A stretch of DNA of 64,000 bases from Polaribacter irgensii 23-P (GCF_000153225.1 NZ_CH724148.1:1878842-1942841), one strand, 5' to 3'; counted from the first letter of the stretch, positions 18,142 to 27,381 are shown. The notes: a model not told the origin generated them from the letters alone. Translations and numbers: made by a program.

Positions 18142-18176
18142 AAGCGCCTAAAAAGAAATTTTTAGGCGTTTTTTTG
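18142..18176 (+). terminator. Terminator of pckA
   Basis: CGCCTAAAAA (18145-18154), a GAAA tetraloop, TTTTTAGGCG (18159-18168) and a run of seven T make a textbook intrinsic terminator. Confidence 0.85.
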
Positions 18177-18279
18177 ATTGTTATTTTATCCTATTATGTG
18201 CTATATTTAAGGAATCATAAAAAGGTAACATAATCAAATCTGTGGTATCTACTTTTATGCAACTAAAACAAATTCAACT

Positions 18280-19569
18280 ATGAGAACTATCGCATCTATT
18301 CTTTTATTTTTTGGCTTTATTTTAAATTCGTTCGGCCAAACGAATGACGAAAAAATAAATAAACTTTCAAATAATATTGAAGCTAAAGTTATTGAATGGA
18401 GGCGACATTTGCATGAAAACCCAGAGTTGTCCAACAGAGAATTTAAGACCGCAAAATATATTGCGAAGCATTTAAAAGAATTGGGAATAGAAGTTCAAGA
18501 AGGGGTTGCAAAAACAGGAGTTGTTGGTTTGTTAAAAGGAGATTTACCTGGAAAAGTAGTTGCTTTAAGAGCAGATATGGATGCACTGCCAGTTACGGAA
18601 AGAAATAATTTACCTTATAAGTCTGTGGTTACTTCAGAATATAATGGTAAAAAAATAGGGGTAATGCACGCTTGTGGTCATGATACACATGTGGCTATTT
18701 TAATGGGAGTAGCAGAGGTGCTTTCTAAAATGAAAAGCGAAATTACAGGAACGGTTAAGTTCATCTTTCAACCTGCAGAAGAAGGCGCTCCAAAAGGAGA
18801 AGAAGGTGGCGCAGAATTAATGGTCAAAGAAAATGTTTTAAAAAACCCTGATGTAGATGTTATTTTTGGATTGCACATCGATTCTGCAGCAGACGTGGGA
18901 ACTATTAAATACAAGTCAGGCGGAATTATGGCAGCAACCCAAATTTTTGAAATTAACATCAAAGGAAAACAAGCACATGGTTCTAGACCTTGGAGTGGCG
19001 TAGACCCCATATTAACCGCAGCAACTGTCATACAAGGTTTACAAACCATAATTAGTAGAGAAGTAGAATTAACTAAGGAAGGTGCCGTCATTACAGTAGG
19101 GATGATCAATGCAGGAATCCGCTCTAATATTATTCCAGAAAGCGCAAAATTAGTGGGTACCATTCGTACTTTAGACTATGATATGCAAAAATTCATCAAC
19201 GATCGGATGAAGGAAATGGTGCCTGCAATTGCAAAGGTGCATAGAGCAGAAGCAACCATAGAAATTTCAAAAGGAATACCAATTACCTACAATCATCTCA
19301 AATTAACAGAAAAAATGTTGCCTACCTTACAACGAAATGCAGGTTCCAAAAACGTTGTTAAAATGAGTGCAATTACAGGAGCTGAAGATTTCTCATTTTA
19401 TCAGCAAGAAGTACCTGGTTTATATTTCTTTTTAGGTGGAAAATCTTTAAATGTAAAGGAAGAAGATGCATCTCTTCATCATACACCAGATTTTGTAATT
19501 GACGAAAGTGGCTTTGTTTTAGGAGTAAAAACAATGACCGCTTTAACACTCGATTATTTAAATGATTAA
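18280..19569 (+). CDS. Secreted M20-family amidohydrolase/peptidase
   Basis: A 429-aa M20D-type metallohydrolase (N-acyl-amino-acid hydrolase, hippurate hydrolase or carboxypeptidase group). Residues 1-20 are a signal peptide ending NSFGQ, so the enzyme acts in the periplasm or outside. Metal-site motifs: ADMDAL with D99/D101, HACGHDTH at 130-137, FQPAEEG with E167/E168, GAEDFSF, and a final LHHTPDF. Related enzymes remove acyl groups or C-terminal residues from amino-acid conjugates. Its last 8 bases overlap the start of an NRAMP-like transporter that leads into the 5-oxoprolinase genes. This suggests that it releases an amino-acid derivative, possibly pyroglutamate-containing, for uptake by the rest of the operon (inference). 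Confidence 0.88.
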   Translation: MRTIASILLFFGFILNSFGQTNDEKINKLSNNIEAKVIEWRRHLHENPELSNREFKTAKYIAKHLKELGIEVQEGVAKTGVVGLLKGDLPGKVVALRADMDALPVTERNNLPYKSVVTSEYNGKKIGVMHACGHDTHVAILMGVAEVLSKMKSEITGTVKFIFQPAEEGAPKGEEGGAELMVKENVLKNPDVDVIFGLHIDSAADVGTIKYKSGGIMAATQIFEINIKGKQAHGSRPWSGVDPILTAATVIQGLQTIISREVELTKEGAVITVGMINAGIRSNIIPESAKLVGTIRTLDYDMQKFINDRMKEMVPAIAKVHRAEATIEISKGIPITYNHLKLTEKMLPTLQRNAGSKNVVKMSAITGAEDFSFYQQEVPGLYFFLGGKSLNVKEEDASLHHTPDFVIDESGFVLGVKTMTALTLDYLND

Positions 19570-20788
19570 AAATATTTTTAAAAATACAGGACCTGGTACT
19601 CTAGTAGCAGCAGCTTTTATTGGGCCAGGAACTGTAACACTGTGTACTTTAGCCGGCGTAAACTTCGGTTTTAACTTGTTGTGGGCAATGTTGCTGTCTA
19701 TTATTGCTACTCTTGTTTTACAAGAAATGGCAGCAAGATTGGGAATTATTTCTCGAAAAGGATTGTCTGAAGTCATTCGAGAAGAAATTAAAACTCCTTT
19801 TTTACGAAAAGGGATTACGGTTTTAATTTTATCTGCTGTAGTTGTTGGAAATGCATCTTATGAAGCGGGAAATATTAGTGGAGGAGTCTTGGGACTCGAA
19901 AGTGTTTTAGGAAAGTACAGTTTTTCGTTAGGAACTATTTCTGTCAATTTAATGAGCTTGTTTATTGGTTTAATTGCGTTTATTCTTTTGTATCACGGCA
20001 GTTATAAGTTTTTAGAAAAAGCCTTAATTTCTCTGGTGCTATTCATGAGTATTTCTTTCGTAGCAACTGCAGTAATTACAAAACCAAATTTTCTTGAAGT
20101 GCTAAACGGCGTCTTTATTCCAAAACTTCCTGAGAAGAGTATTTTAACAATAATCGGCTTGGTGGGCACCACTGTAGTGCCTTATAATTTATTTTTGCAC
20201 GCAGCTTTGGTAAAAGAACGTTGGCAAAAAAAAGAAGATTTAAAATTCGCAAGAAAAGATACTATTATCTCAATTATTATTGGGGGTCTTGTTTCTATGG
20301 CAATTATAATCTCTGCGGAGGCCATTCAAACTAAAGATATTGCCAATGCAGCAGATTTAGCAAAAGGTTTAGCACCTTTGTTTGGTGGCTTTGCAAAATA
20401 TTTAATGGCGCTGGGTTTATTTGCAGCAGGCATAACATCGGCAATTACAGCACCTTTGGCTGCAGCCTATGTGGCTAAAGGTTGCTTGGGTTGGTCTGGT
20501 AGTTTAAAATCTAAAAAATTTAGATGTGTTTGGATTGCTATTTTATTTTTAGGTGTTTTATTTTCTTCGATAGGAATAAAACCAATCGAAATTATAAAGT
20601 TTGCACAGGTTGCTAATGGAATGTTATTGCCCATAATTGCAGGGATTTTACTTTGGATTGTCAATAAGAAGTCAGTTTTAGGAAATTATGTAAATTCTAA
20701 CATTCAGAATATCTTCGGAATTCTAATTGTCTGTGTAACTGTTTTTTTAGGTGTAAAAGGAATCTTAGAAGTTTTAAACATGGTATAA
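19562..20788 (+). CDS. NRAMP-family-like membrane transporter in the 5-oxoprolinase operon
   Basis: A 408-aa, roughly 11-helix protein of the NRAMP/APC fold. The first helix has the family frame GPGTLVAAAFIGPGTVTL, but the metal-binding DPGN of true NRAMPs is GPGT at 21-24. In helix 6 the usual MPH is VPY (206-208, GTTVVPYNLFLH). The Asp and Asn ligands of helix 1 and the Met and His of helix 6 are therefore replaced. It is unlikely to carry Mn2+ or Fe2+ in the classical way. Its gene overlaps the M20 gene by 8 bp and abuts pxpA (TAA then ATG at 20789). B. subtilis has a comparable gene, ycsG, beside its pxp genes. Transport of 5-oxoproline or a related amino acid is a reasonable inference. 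Confidence 0.82.
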   Translation: MIKNIFKNTGPGTLVAAAFIGPGTVTLCTLAGVNFGFNLLWAMLLSIIATLVLQEMAARLGIISRKGLSEVIREEIKTPFLRKGITVLILSAVVVGNASYEAGNISGGVLGLESVLGKYSFSLGTISVNLMSLFIGLIAFILLYHGSYKFLEKALISLVLFMSISFVATAVITKPNFLEVLNGVFIPKLPEKSILTIIGLVGTTVVPYNLFLHAALVKERWQKKEDLKFARKDTIISIIIGGLVSMAIIISAEAIQTKDIANAADLAKGLAPLFGGFAKYLMALGLFAAGITSAITAPLAAAYVAKGCLGWSGSLKSKKFRCVWIAILFLGVLFSSIGIKPIEIIKFAQVANGMLLPIIAGILLWIVNKKSVLGNYVNSNIQNIFGILIVCVTVFLGVKGILEVLNMV

Positions 20789-21523
20789 ATGAAAATTGAT
20801 GTGAATTGTGATGTTGGTGAAGGAATGAATAATGAGCATCTTATAATGCCTTTTATTTCTTCTTGTAGCATTGCTTGTGGAGGTCATTTTGGGGATAAAA
20901 AAACCATTGACAAAAGCATACAACTTGCGGTGGAAAATAACGTTTTTATAGGTGCGCATCCTTCTTTTCCAGATAAAAGCAATTTCGGAAGGAAAATTTT
21001 AGATATTTCTGAGGAGGCTTTGAAAGAAAGTATCGAAGGACAGTTAGAATTATTTTTAGTGTGTATGGCAAATTTCAACCAAAAAATGCATCATATAAAA
21101 CCGCATGGAGCGCTATATAATTTAATTGCTACAGATAAAAAGGAGGCGCAGAAGTTTATTCGGATTATAAAGAAATATGTAAAGGATTGTTTTTTATACG
21201 TTCCTTATGCTTCCGAAATAGCAACAATTGCTTTAGCGCACCAAATTAAAATTAAGTACGAAGCTTTTGCCGACAGAAACTATAATGAAGATGCTTCTTT
21301 AGTTTCTAGAGATCATGAAAATGCGCTGATTTTAAATCCGAAAAAAGTGGTAGAGCACGTTTTACACATTATAAAAATGAATAAAGTAAAAACCTTTTCT
21401 GGCATTGTAAAAGAATTAAAAGCAGATACCTTTTGTGTTCACGGAGATACCGAGAACGTCATCGAAATTGCATCCTTTTTAATGGATGAATTAAAAAAGA
21501 AAGGCATTGCAATTGAATCTTAA
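20789..21523 (+). CDS. pxpA: 5-oxoprolinase subunit A (LamB/YcsF family)
   Basis: A 244-aa protein of the LamB/YcsF family. Motifs are VNCDVGEGM at the N-terminus, SCSIACGGHFGD, GAHPSFPDKSNFGR, IKPHGALYN and FADRNYNEDASLV. In bacteria PxpA works with PxpB and PxpC in ATP-dependent opening of 5-oxoproline (pyroglutamate) to glutamate, which repairs damaged glutamate/glutamine or recycles scavenged pyroglutamate. The start codon directly follows the stop of the NRAMP-like gene, and the 3' end overlaps pxpB by 17 bp, so translation is likely coupled. Confidence 0.94.
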   Translation: MKIDVNCDVGEGMNNEHLIMPFISSCSIACGGHFGDKKTIDKSIQLAVENNVFIGAHPSFPDKSNFGRKILDISEEALKESIEGQLELFLVCMANFNQKMHHIKPHGALYNLIATDKKEAQKFIRIIKKYVKDCFLYVPYASEIATIALAHQIKIKYEAFADRNYNEDASLVSRDHENALILNPKKVVEHVLHIIKMNKVKTFSGIVKELKADTFCVHGDTENVIEIASFLMDELKKKGIAIES

Positions 21524-22244
21524 AATCACATACAAACCTTTTGGAGATGCCGCAATATTAATAGCATGGGATGCCGAGATTTCCATTTCAATTTCTAATG
21601 ATATTTTAGAGTTTCAGCAAAAAATAAAAGCCCTAAAAGATGACAATATCGTAGATGTTATAATGGGCTACAGTTCTTTAACGGTTGTTTTTAAAAAAAG
21701 AAAGATGGAGTATTTGAATGCGGTGAAAAGCTTAAAAAAAACCTATTTTTCGGAATGTAATGCCTTAAAAAAAATGCCTTTTATTTGGGAAATACCTGTG
21801 TGTTATGATTTGGAGTTTGGTATTGATTTGCAAGAAATGGCGAAGAAGGTGAATCTCGAAGTCTCAGAAATTATTAAGCTGCATTCACAAGAACGATACC
21901 GTGTATATTTTATAGGATTTCTGCCTGGGTTCTTGTATTTAGGAGGTTTGCAGAAGCAGTTATTTAATGAAAGAAAAGCAAATCCAAGATTACATGTGCC
22001 AAAAGGAGCTGTAGCAATAGGAGGAGAGCAAACGGGTGTTTATCCGACGGAAAGTGCTGGCGGTTGGAATATTATTGGGAAAACTCCTATAAATTTTTTC
22101 AATATAAATAAGGACAATCCATGTTTTGCAAAAGCAGGTGACTTTATAAAATTTGTGGCTATTGATAAACACCAATTTCTTCAAATAGAGAAAGAAGTAC
22201 AAGATACCTCTTATAAAATTTTTAAAACTCTTTACAATGCTTAG
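21507..22244 (+). CDS. pxpB: 5-oxoprolinase subunit B (KipI family)
   Basis: A 245-aa KipI-type subunit. Conserved stretches are GYSSLTVVF, FLPGFLYLGG and PRLHVPKGAVAIGGEQTGVY in the C-terminal half, which with PxpC forms the ATP-using part of bacterial 5-oxoprolinase. The family usually begins close to the KxxPxGDxA segment, here ITYKPFGDAAIL. The only starts available nearby are TTG codons at 21507 and 21513, so a TTG start is inferred; a purine-rich AAAGAAAGG lies just upstream. It overlaps pxpA by 17 bp and pxpC by 8 bp. Confidence 0.92.
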   Translation: MQLNLKITYKPFGDAAILIAWDAEISISISNDILEFQQKIKALKDDNIVDVIMGYSSLTVVFKKRKMEYLNAVKSLKKTYFSECNALKKMPFIWEIPVCYDLEFGIDLQEMAKKVNLEVSEIIKLHSQERYRVYFIGFLPGFLYLGGLQKQLFNERKANPRLHVPKGAVAIGGEQTGVYPTESAGGWNIIGKTPINFFNINKDNPCFAKAGDFIKFVAIDKHQFLQIEKEVQDTSYKIFKTLYNA

Positions 22245-23088
22245 CGTTCTAAAACCTGGTTTTTTTAACAGCATTCAAGATAAGGGTAGGTTTGGTTTTG
22301 CAGCGATAGGAGTTCCTGTTGCTGGGGTCATGGATGAAAGTGCTTCTGAGTTGGCAAATAGCGTCTTAAACAATACTTTAGAGGCCGCTGTTTTAGAGAT
22401 TTACAGCGGTAGTTGTGAGTTTCAGTTTTTATGTGCTTCTTTTATTTGTATTTCGGGGGGTGACTTTTCTGCAAAAATAAACAATCAAGCAATTGGATTA
22501 AATAAGAAAATAAGTGTTTTTCCAAATGATATTGTATCATTTGGAAAAGCAAAATATGGAGCAAGGTGTTATTTGGCAGTTGCTGGCGGAATTCAATCCG
22601 AAGTTAAATTGAATAGTAGGAGTTTTTATAAAGGCATTACGCAAGATGTCTTTTTAAAAAGAGGCATGAAGATCGCTATTTTAGAGGTACTAAAAAGTGA
22701 ACTTGTTTCAAATGCCTCCATTAAAGTGAATGCATTACACTTTAGTTCTTCAAACATAAAATGTTACAAAGGTCCCGAGTTTGAACGTTTACAAGCAGAC
22801 CAACAAAAAAAGTTAATTGAGAATTTTTTTTCTATTTCTAAGGACATCAATCGAATGGGCTATCGTTTGAATGAAACAATACCGAATACCCTATCAAGTA
22901 TACTAACAAGTGCTGTTTTACCCGGAACAGTGCAACTAACACCTTCAGGAAAATTAATTATTTTGATGAGAGATTGCCAAGTTACTGGAGGATACCCAAG
23001 AGTTTTACAATTATCTGAAGAGGCTATTAATTGTATTGCTCAAAAGTCTACAAACAGCCAATTTCGGTTTGTTTTGGAGAAGTTATAA
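22237..23088 (+). CDS. pxpC: 5-oxoprolinase subunit C (KipA, biotin-dependent carboxyltransferase-like)
   Basis: A 283-aa protein of the KipA/AHS2 family. Recognisable segments are GFFNSIQDKGRFGFAAIGVP and GVMDESASELAN at the N-terminus, YLAVAGGIQ in the middle, and the closing SILTSAVLPGTVQLTPSG and CQVTGGYPRVLQL. It is somewhat shorter than many homologues (about 310 aa) but contains both ends of the domain. It is the last gene of the M20-NRAMP-pxpABC operon. It faces hppA, with a 58-bp spacer that holds a terminator hairpin. Confidence 0.92.
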   Translation: MLSVLKPGFFNSIQDKGRFGFAAIGVPVAGVMDESASELANSVLNNTLEAAVLEIYSGSCEFQFLCASFICISGGDFSAKINNQAIGLNKKISVFPNDIVSFGKAKYGARCYLAVAGGIQSEVKLNSRSFYKGITQDVFLKRGMKIAILEVLKSELVSNASIKVNALHFSSSNIKCYKGPEFERLQADQQKKLIENFFSISKDINRMGYRLNETIPNTLSSILTSAVLPGTVQLTPSGKLIILMRDCQVTGGYPRVLQLSEEAINCIAQKSTNSQFRFVLEKL

Positions 23089-23096
23089 AAACAAAA

Positions 23097-23126
23097 AACA
23101 TCCTTCTGAAAAGTCAGAAGGATGTT
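23097..23126 (-). terminator. Terminator between pxpC and hppA
   Basis: AACATCCTTCTGA (23097-23109) and TCAGAAGGATGTT (23114-23126) form a perfect 13-bp stem with a 4-nt loop. On the minus strand it is followed by a T-rich run (TTTTGTTTTT), so it mainly terminates hppA. On the plus strand it lies 9 bp after the pxpC stop without a T-run. Confidence 0.75.
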
Positions 23127-23146
23127 CATATAATGGTTTTCTGAAA

Positions 23147-25546
23147 TTATTCTTTTTTCTTTCCTTTTTGAACAGCTCTAGAAACAGTAGTTTCTGCCTT
23201 ATTCGCTTTTTTCTTTATTTCTTCAACAGTGTTTTCAACTTCTTGAACCTTCGCTATTTTTTTTCCGCTCTCAGTCGTTGAAGTTGTACTTGTTGTGGTA
23301 GCCATTTTAGAAGTATCTCCTTTCATTTCTAAACGTACTTCGCTCGGATCTGCTTCACTATGTGAATTGTCATTCGAATGCCCACCTAAAATAGGAGCAA
23401 TTACCAAACCGATCAAACAAGTAAGTTTAATTAAAATATTCATAGAAGGTCCAGAGGTATCTTTAAAAGGATCACCCACTGTATCTCCAGTTACCGCTGC
23501 TTTATGAGCTTCAGAGCCTTTATATGTCATTACTCCGTTAATTTCTACACCTGCTTCAAAAGATTTTTTAGCGTTGTCCCAAGCACCACCTGCGTTGTTT
23601 TGAAAAATTGCCCAAAGTACACCCGATACAGTAACACCTGCCATATACCCACCGAGCATTTCTGCTACCAACATGTTGTTGTCTTGATATGCTAATTTAC
23701 CAACCAATACTACAAGTATCGGAAAACCAATCGTCAAGAGACCGGGCAACATCATTTCTTTTAAAGATGCTTTTGTAGAAATAGCAACACATTTGTCATA
23801 TTCTGGCTTTCCTGTTCCTTCCATAATCCCTGGAATTTCGCGAAATTGTCGAACGACTTCATTCACCATTTCCATAGCAGCTTTACCCACAGCATTCATT
23901 GCCAATGCAGAAAATACAACAGGCACCATTCCCCCAACAAATAACATGGCTAGTACTGGTGCTTTGAAAATATTAATACCGTCGATACCAGTAAAGGTTA
24001 CATAGGCAGCAAACAGCGCTAAAGAGGTCAATGCAGCAGATGCAATGGCAAAACCTTTACCCGTTGCAGCAGTTGTATTTCCAACAGCATCTAAAATATC
24101 TGTGCGTTCTCTTACAATTGGCTCTTGCTCACTCATTTCTGCAATACCACCCGCATTGTCCGCAATGGGTCCAAAAGCGTCAATAGCCAACTGCATTGCA
24201 GTGGTAGCCATCATTGCTGAAGCAGCCAAGGCCACCCCATAAAATCCTGCCAATGCATAGGAAGACCATATTGCTGCAGCAAATAATAATACTGAAGAAA
24301 AGGTAGAAATCATTCCAGTAGCCAAGCCAGCAATAATATTTGTTCCTGCCCCTGTGCTTGATTGTTGCACAATTTTTAAAATTGGTTTCGAGCCTAATCC
24401 TGTATAATATTCTGTAAAGGCTGAGATTCCAGCTCCCACAACCAAACCAACTAAACAAGCATAAAACACGCGCATTGAAGAGATGTCTTGCAGGCCTTCA
24501 CCAAAGAAATTCATTTGCATGGTTGCTGGTAACATCCAAGTTACCAAACCGTAACATGCTGCGGCAACCATTGCGATTGCTGCCCAATTTCCGATATTTA
24601 ATGCTTTTTGAACATCGGCTTCCTTCGCATCATTTGAAGATATATTTACAAGTAGGGTTCCTATTAAAGAAATAATAATTCCAACACCCGCAATAGACAT
24701 TGGCAATAAGATCGGTCCAATTCCTCCGAAAGCATCTTGAATAGCGCCTCCCATGTCTTTAATTACATAATTTCCTAAAACCATAGCAGCTAACACAGTT
24801 GCTACGTAAGAGCCAAATAAATCAGCTCCCATTCCCGCAACATCACCTACATTATCGCCAACGTTATCTGCAATTGTAGCAGGGTTTCTTGGGTCATCTT
24901 CTGGGATATCTGCTTGTACTTTACCTGCTAAATCTGCTCCTACATCTGCAGCTTTGGTATAGATACCACCGCCAACTCTCGCAAATAAAGCAATAGATTC
25001 CGCTCCTAAAGAGAAACCAGCCAATGCCTCTAGTACAATGGTCATGTCTTCTGTAGTGGTCCATTCACCACCCATAAAGAGGTAGTAAAAACCAATAAAG
25101 AATAAGGTTAAACCCAATACGGCTAAACCAGCAACTCCAAGACCCATTACGGTTCCACCTCCAAACGAAACTTTTAATGCATTCGGTAAACTTGTTTTTG
25201 CTGCTTGTGTTGTTCTCACGTTTGTTTTGGTTGCAATTTTCATTCCCATATTTCCTGCAAACGCAGAAAAGATAGCTCCAATAATGAAAGCGACAACAAT
25301 GAGGTATGTACTATCCATATAAAAAGCAATTCCAGCAAGAACGATACTTGCTCCAACTACAAAAATTGCTAAAAGTCGATATTCAGCATTTAAAAAGGCA
25401 AGCGCTCCTTCATAGATATGGTCAGAAATTTCTTTCATTTTTCCGTCACCCGCGTCTTGTTTCATTACCCAGGATTTTTTAACTAGCATGTATGCCAGTC
25501 CTAAAACAGCCATTGCAATTGGCATCCAAATCATCATTGATTCCAT
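23147..25546 (-). CDS. hppA: Membrane-bound ion-pumping pyrophosphatase (K+-dependent type)
   Basis: A 799-aa polytopic protein that hydrolyses pyrophosphate to pump H+ and/or Na+ across the inner membrane. The substrate-site segment is at 201-246 ([18 protein letters not shown], then [18 protein letters not shown]). The sequence [12 protein letters not shown] at 489-500 has Ala where K+-independent enzymes have Lys, which marks the K+-dependent class. Whether it pumps Na+, H+ or both cannot be settled by eye. After the last helix (ending near residue 722) there is a 77-residue hydrophilic tail, Thr/Ser-rich and then Lys/Glu-rich with a helical look, longer than in most homologues. Just upstream on the same strand lies the soluble pyrophosphatase gene ppa, separated by a terminator. 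Confidence 0.95.
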   Translation of the reverse strand: MESMMIWMPIAMAVLGLAYMLVKKSWVMKQDAGDGKMKEISDHIYEGALAFLNAEYRLLAIFVVGASIVLAGIAFYMDSTYLIVVAFIIGAIFSAFAGNMGMKIATKTNVRTTQAAKTSLPNALKVSFGGGTVMGLGVAGLAVLGLTLFFIGFYYLFMGGEWTTTEDMTIVLEALAGFSLGAESIALFARVGGGIYTKAADVGADLAGKVQADIPEDDPRNPATIADNVGDNVGDVAGMGADLFGSYVATVLAAMVLGNYVIKDMGGAIQDAFGGIGPILLPMSIAGVGIIISLIGTLLVNISSNDAKEADVQKALNIGNWAAIAMVAAACYGLVTWMLPATMQMNFFGEGLQDISSMRVFYACLVGLVVGAGISAFTEYYTGLGSKPILKIVQQSSTGAGTNIIAGLATGMISTFSSVLLFAAAIWSSYALAGFYGVALAASAMMATTAMQLAIDAFGPIADNAGGIAEMSEQEPIVRERTDILDAVGNTTAATGKGFAIASAALTSLALFAAYVTFTGIDGINIFKAPVLAMLFVGGMVPVVFSALAMNAVGKAAMEMVNEVVRQFREIPGIMEGTGKPEYDKCVAISTKASLKEMMLPGLLTIGFPILVVLVGKLAYQDNNMLVAEMLGGYMAGVTVSGVLWAIFQNNAGGAWDNAKKSFEAGVEINGVMTYKGSEAHKAAVTGDTVGDPFKDTSGPSMNILIKLTCLIGLVIAPILGGHSNDNSHSEADPSEVRLEMKGDTSKMATTTSTTSTTESGKKIAKVQEVENTVEEIKKKANKAETTVSRAVQKGKKKE

Positions 25547-25609
25547 ATATAATTTTATTTTTATTAGTTTAAAACGATGGTAAATGTAATAAAATCAAAC
25601 AGAAATAAA

Positions 25610-25642
25610 AAACCTCTTAAAATGTTTAATTTTAAGAGGTTT
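25610..25642 (-). terminator. Terminator of ppa
   Basis: AAACCTCTTAAAA (25610-25622) pairs exactly with TTTTAAGAGGTTT (25630-25642). On the minus strand a T-run follows (TTTTTTATTTC), so it ends the ppa transcript before hppA. Confidence 0.8.
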
Positions 25643-25665
25643 GTTACTTAATAAGCTAATAATTA

Positions 25666-26193
25666 CTATATTTTGAAATTATCATTTTTTTTGTACTCAC
25701 TTTTTTCATATCTGTCAACACAAGCTTTGTAAATTTGTCTTGCTTCTTCGGCATTTCCCCAACCACCAACGTCTACTTTTTTCTTTTCTAAATCTTTATA
25801 AACCTGAAAGAAATGTTCTATTTCTTTCAATCGGTGTGGATTCAAATCAGAAATATCATTTTTGTTATTCCAGATAGGATCTGAAATTGGCACACAAATA
25901 ATTTTTTCGTCGGGCCCTTTTTCGTCTGTCATGTGAAAAACGCCTATTGCTTTTACTTCAATAACACACATTGGGAAAGTAGGTTCATGTCCTAAAACTA
26001 AAACATCTAAAGGGTCATCGTCCAAAGCCAACGTTTCGGGAACAAAGCCATAATCTGCAGGATACATCATAGAAGAAAATAACATTCTGTCAAAACGAAT
26101 TTTCTGTAAACCGAAATCGTACTCGTATTTATTTCTACTCCCTTTAGGTATTTCGATTAATACATCGAAAGTTTGCTTTTCTGTTGGACTCAT
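25666..26193 (-). CDS. ppa: Soluble inorganic pyrophosphatase (family I)
   Basis: A 175-aa cytoplasmic enzyme that hydrolyses pyrophosphate from biosynthetic reactions. The family I signature is visible: YEYDFGLQKIRFDR, then YPADYGFVPETLALDDDPLD with the metal-binding aspartates, and VKAIGVFHMTD. Length is typical of bacterial family I enzymes. A good Bacteroidetes promoter lies at 26221-26250. It sits directly upstream of hppA, so the cell has both a heat-dissipating and an energy-conserving pyrophosphatase, each apparently with its own transcript. Confidence 0.96.
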   Translation of the reverse strand: MSPTEKQTFDVLIEIPKGSRNKYEYDFGLQKIRFDRMLFSSMMYPADYGFVPETLALDDDPLDVLVLGHEPTFPMCVIEVKAIGVFHMTDEKGPDEKIICVPISDPIWNNKNDISDLNPHRLKEIEHFFQVYKDLEKKKVDVGGWGNAEEARQIYKACVDRYEKSEYKKNDNFKI

Positions 26194-26220
26194 GAATTTT
26201 TATTTAGTTTTTGATTGCTG

Positions 26221-26250
26221 CAAAAGTAACTCATCTTTGGAGCTTTGCAA
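26221..26250 (-). promoter_or_regulatory. Promoter of ppa
   Basis: On the minus strand TTG (26250-26248) is followed by exactly 19 nt and then TACTTTTG (26228-26221). This is a full match to the Bacteroidetes TTG-N19-TAnnTTTG promoter and lies 28 nt before the start codon. Confidence 0.75.
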
Positions 26251-26310
26251 TAAATTTTACAGTGAATTTATACGATGTTTTTCGAATGCAATTCGAATTT
26301 TGATTTCATG

Positions 26311-26347
26311 AAAAATCCTTTTTCCATCAATTGAAAAAAGGATTTTT
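26311..26347 (-). terminator. Terminator of pdhB
   Basis: AAAAATCCTTTTT (26311-26323) and AAAAAGGATTTTT (26335-26347) are exact reverse complements with an 11-nt loop. The hairpin lies 20 bp beyond the pdhB stop on the minus strand. Confidence 0.65.
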
Positions 26348-26366
26348 AAATTTTATTATTTCTATT

Positions 26367-27344
26367 TTAGAGATACATTACCTCTTTTACTGCTTTGATT
26401 ACGTCCTTAAAATTTGGAATCCAATTTTCAAATAATGCAGGAGAATAAGGTGCTGGTGTGTCTGCAGTTGTGATTCTCTTTATTGGAGCATCTAAATGAT
26501 CAAAAGCTTGCTCTTGTATTCTGTACGTAATCTCAGAAGCAACACTTGCAAAAGGCCAAGCCTCTTCTAAAATCACCAATCTGTTTGTCTTCTTTACAGA
26601 TTTTAAAATCGCATCGTGATCCAACGGACGCACAGTTCTTAAATCGATGATTTCAACAGAAATATTCTCTTTTGCTAATTCGTCAGCGGCTTTGTACGCT
26701 TCTTTTATAATTTTTCCAAATGAGACAATGGTTACATCTGTTCCTTCTCTTTTAATGTCTGCCACTCCAATAGGAATGATATATTCACCTTCAGGAATTT
26801 CCATTTTGTCACCATACATTTGTTCTGATTCCATAAAAATTACAGGATCATCATCTCTAATAGCTGCTTTTAATAAGCCTTTGGCGTCATAAGGATTGGA
26901 AGGTACAATAACTTTCAAACCTGGAGTATTGGCGAACCAGTTCTCAAAAGCTTGTGAGTGCGTAGCCCCTAATTGACCTGCAGATGCAGTAGGACCTCTA
27001 AATACAATTGGACAATTGAACTGTCCACCGGACATTTGTCTAATTTTTGCAGCATTGTTTATAATTTGATCAATTCCCACTAATGAGAAGTTAAAAGTCA
27101 TATATTCGACAATAGGCCTGTTGCCGTTCATTGCAGATCCAATTGCAATACCTGCAAAACCAAGTTCAGCAATCGGGGTATCAACAACTCTTTTTTCACC
27201 AAACTCGTCGAGCATTCCTTTACTAGCTTTGTACGCCCCATTGTATTCTGCAACCTCTTCACCCATTAAATAAATGCTTTCGTCTCTTCGCATTTCTTCA
27301 CTCATGGCCTCACAAATCGCCTCTCTGAATTGAACTATTTTCAT
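26367..27344 (-). CDS. pdhB: Pyruvate dehydrogenase E1 component, beta subunit
   Basis: A 325-aa transketolase-type beta subunit that, with a separate alpha subunit, forms the thiamine-diphosphate E1 of the pyruvate dehydrogenase complex. Typical segments are REAICEAMSEEMRRDESIYL, GEEVAEYNGAYKASKGML, VVDTPIAELGFAGIAIGSAM, PIVEYMTFNFSLV and VPSNPYDAKGLLKAAIRDDD. The length matches the E1-beta family. The alpha subunit and E2 genes are not in the window; a dihydrolipoamide dehydrogenase (E3) lies at 52.3 kb and lipA at the right edge. A branched-chain 2-oxoacid role is less likely but possible. It is divergent from etfBA. Confidence 0.9.
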   Translation of the reverse strand: MKIVQFREAICEAMSEEMRRDESIYLMGEEVAEYNGAYKASKGMLDEFGEKRVVDTPIAELGFAGIAIGSAMNGNRPIVEYMTFNFSLVGIDQIINNAAKIRQMSGGQFNCPIVFRGPTASAGQLGATHSQAFENWFANTPGLKVIVPSNPYDAKGLLKAAIRDDDPVIFMESEQMYGDKMEIPEGEYIIPIGVADIKREGTDVTIVSFGKIIKEAYKAADELAKENISVEIIDLRTVRPLDHDAILKSVKKTNRLVILEEAWPFASVASEITYRIQEQAFDHLDAPIKRITTADTPAPYSPALFENWIPNFKDVIKAVKEVMYL

Positions 27345-27373
27345 TAATTTTAAATTATTGTTGTTTTCAGGTA

Positions 27374-27381
27374 CAAAAGTA
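27374..27381 (-). promoter_or_regulatory. Candidate -7 element of pdhB
   Basis: On the minus strand the sequence is TACTTTTG, matching TAnnTTTG, 30 nt before the pdhB start codon. No TTG lies at the usual distance upstream. Confidence 0.45.

Noticed and set aside
19562..20788. NRAMP-like gene considered as a true MntH manganese transporter
   Set aside because: The helix-1 and helix-6 metal-binding residues are replaced, and the gene lies inside the pxp operon.
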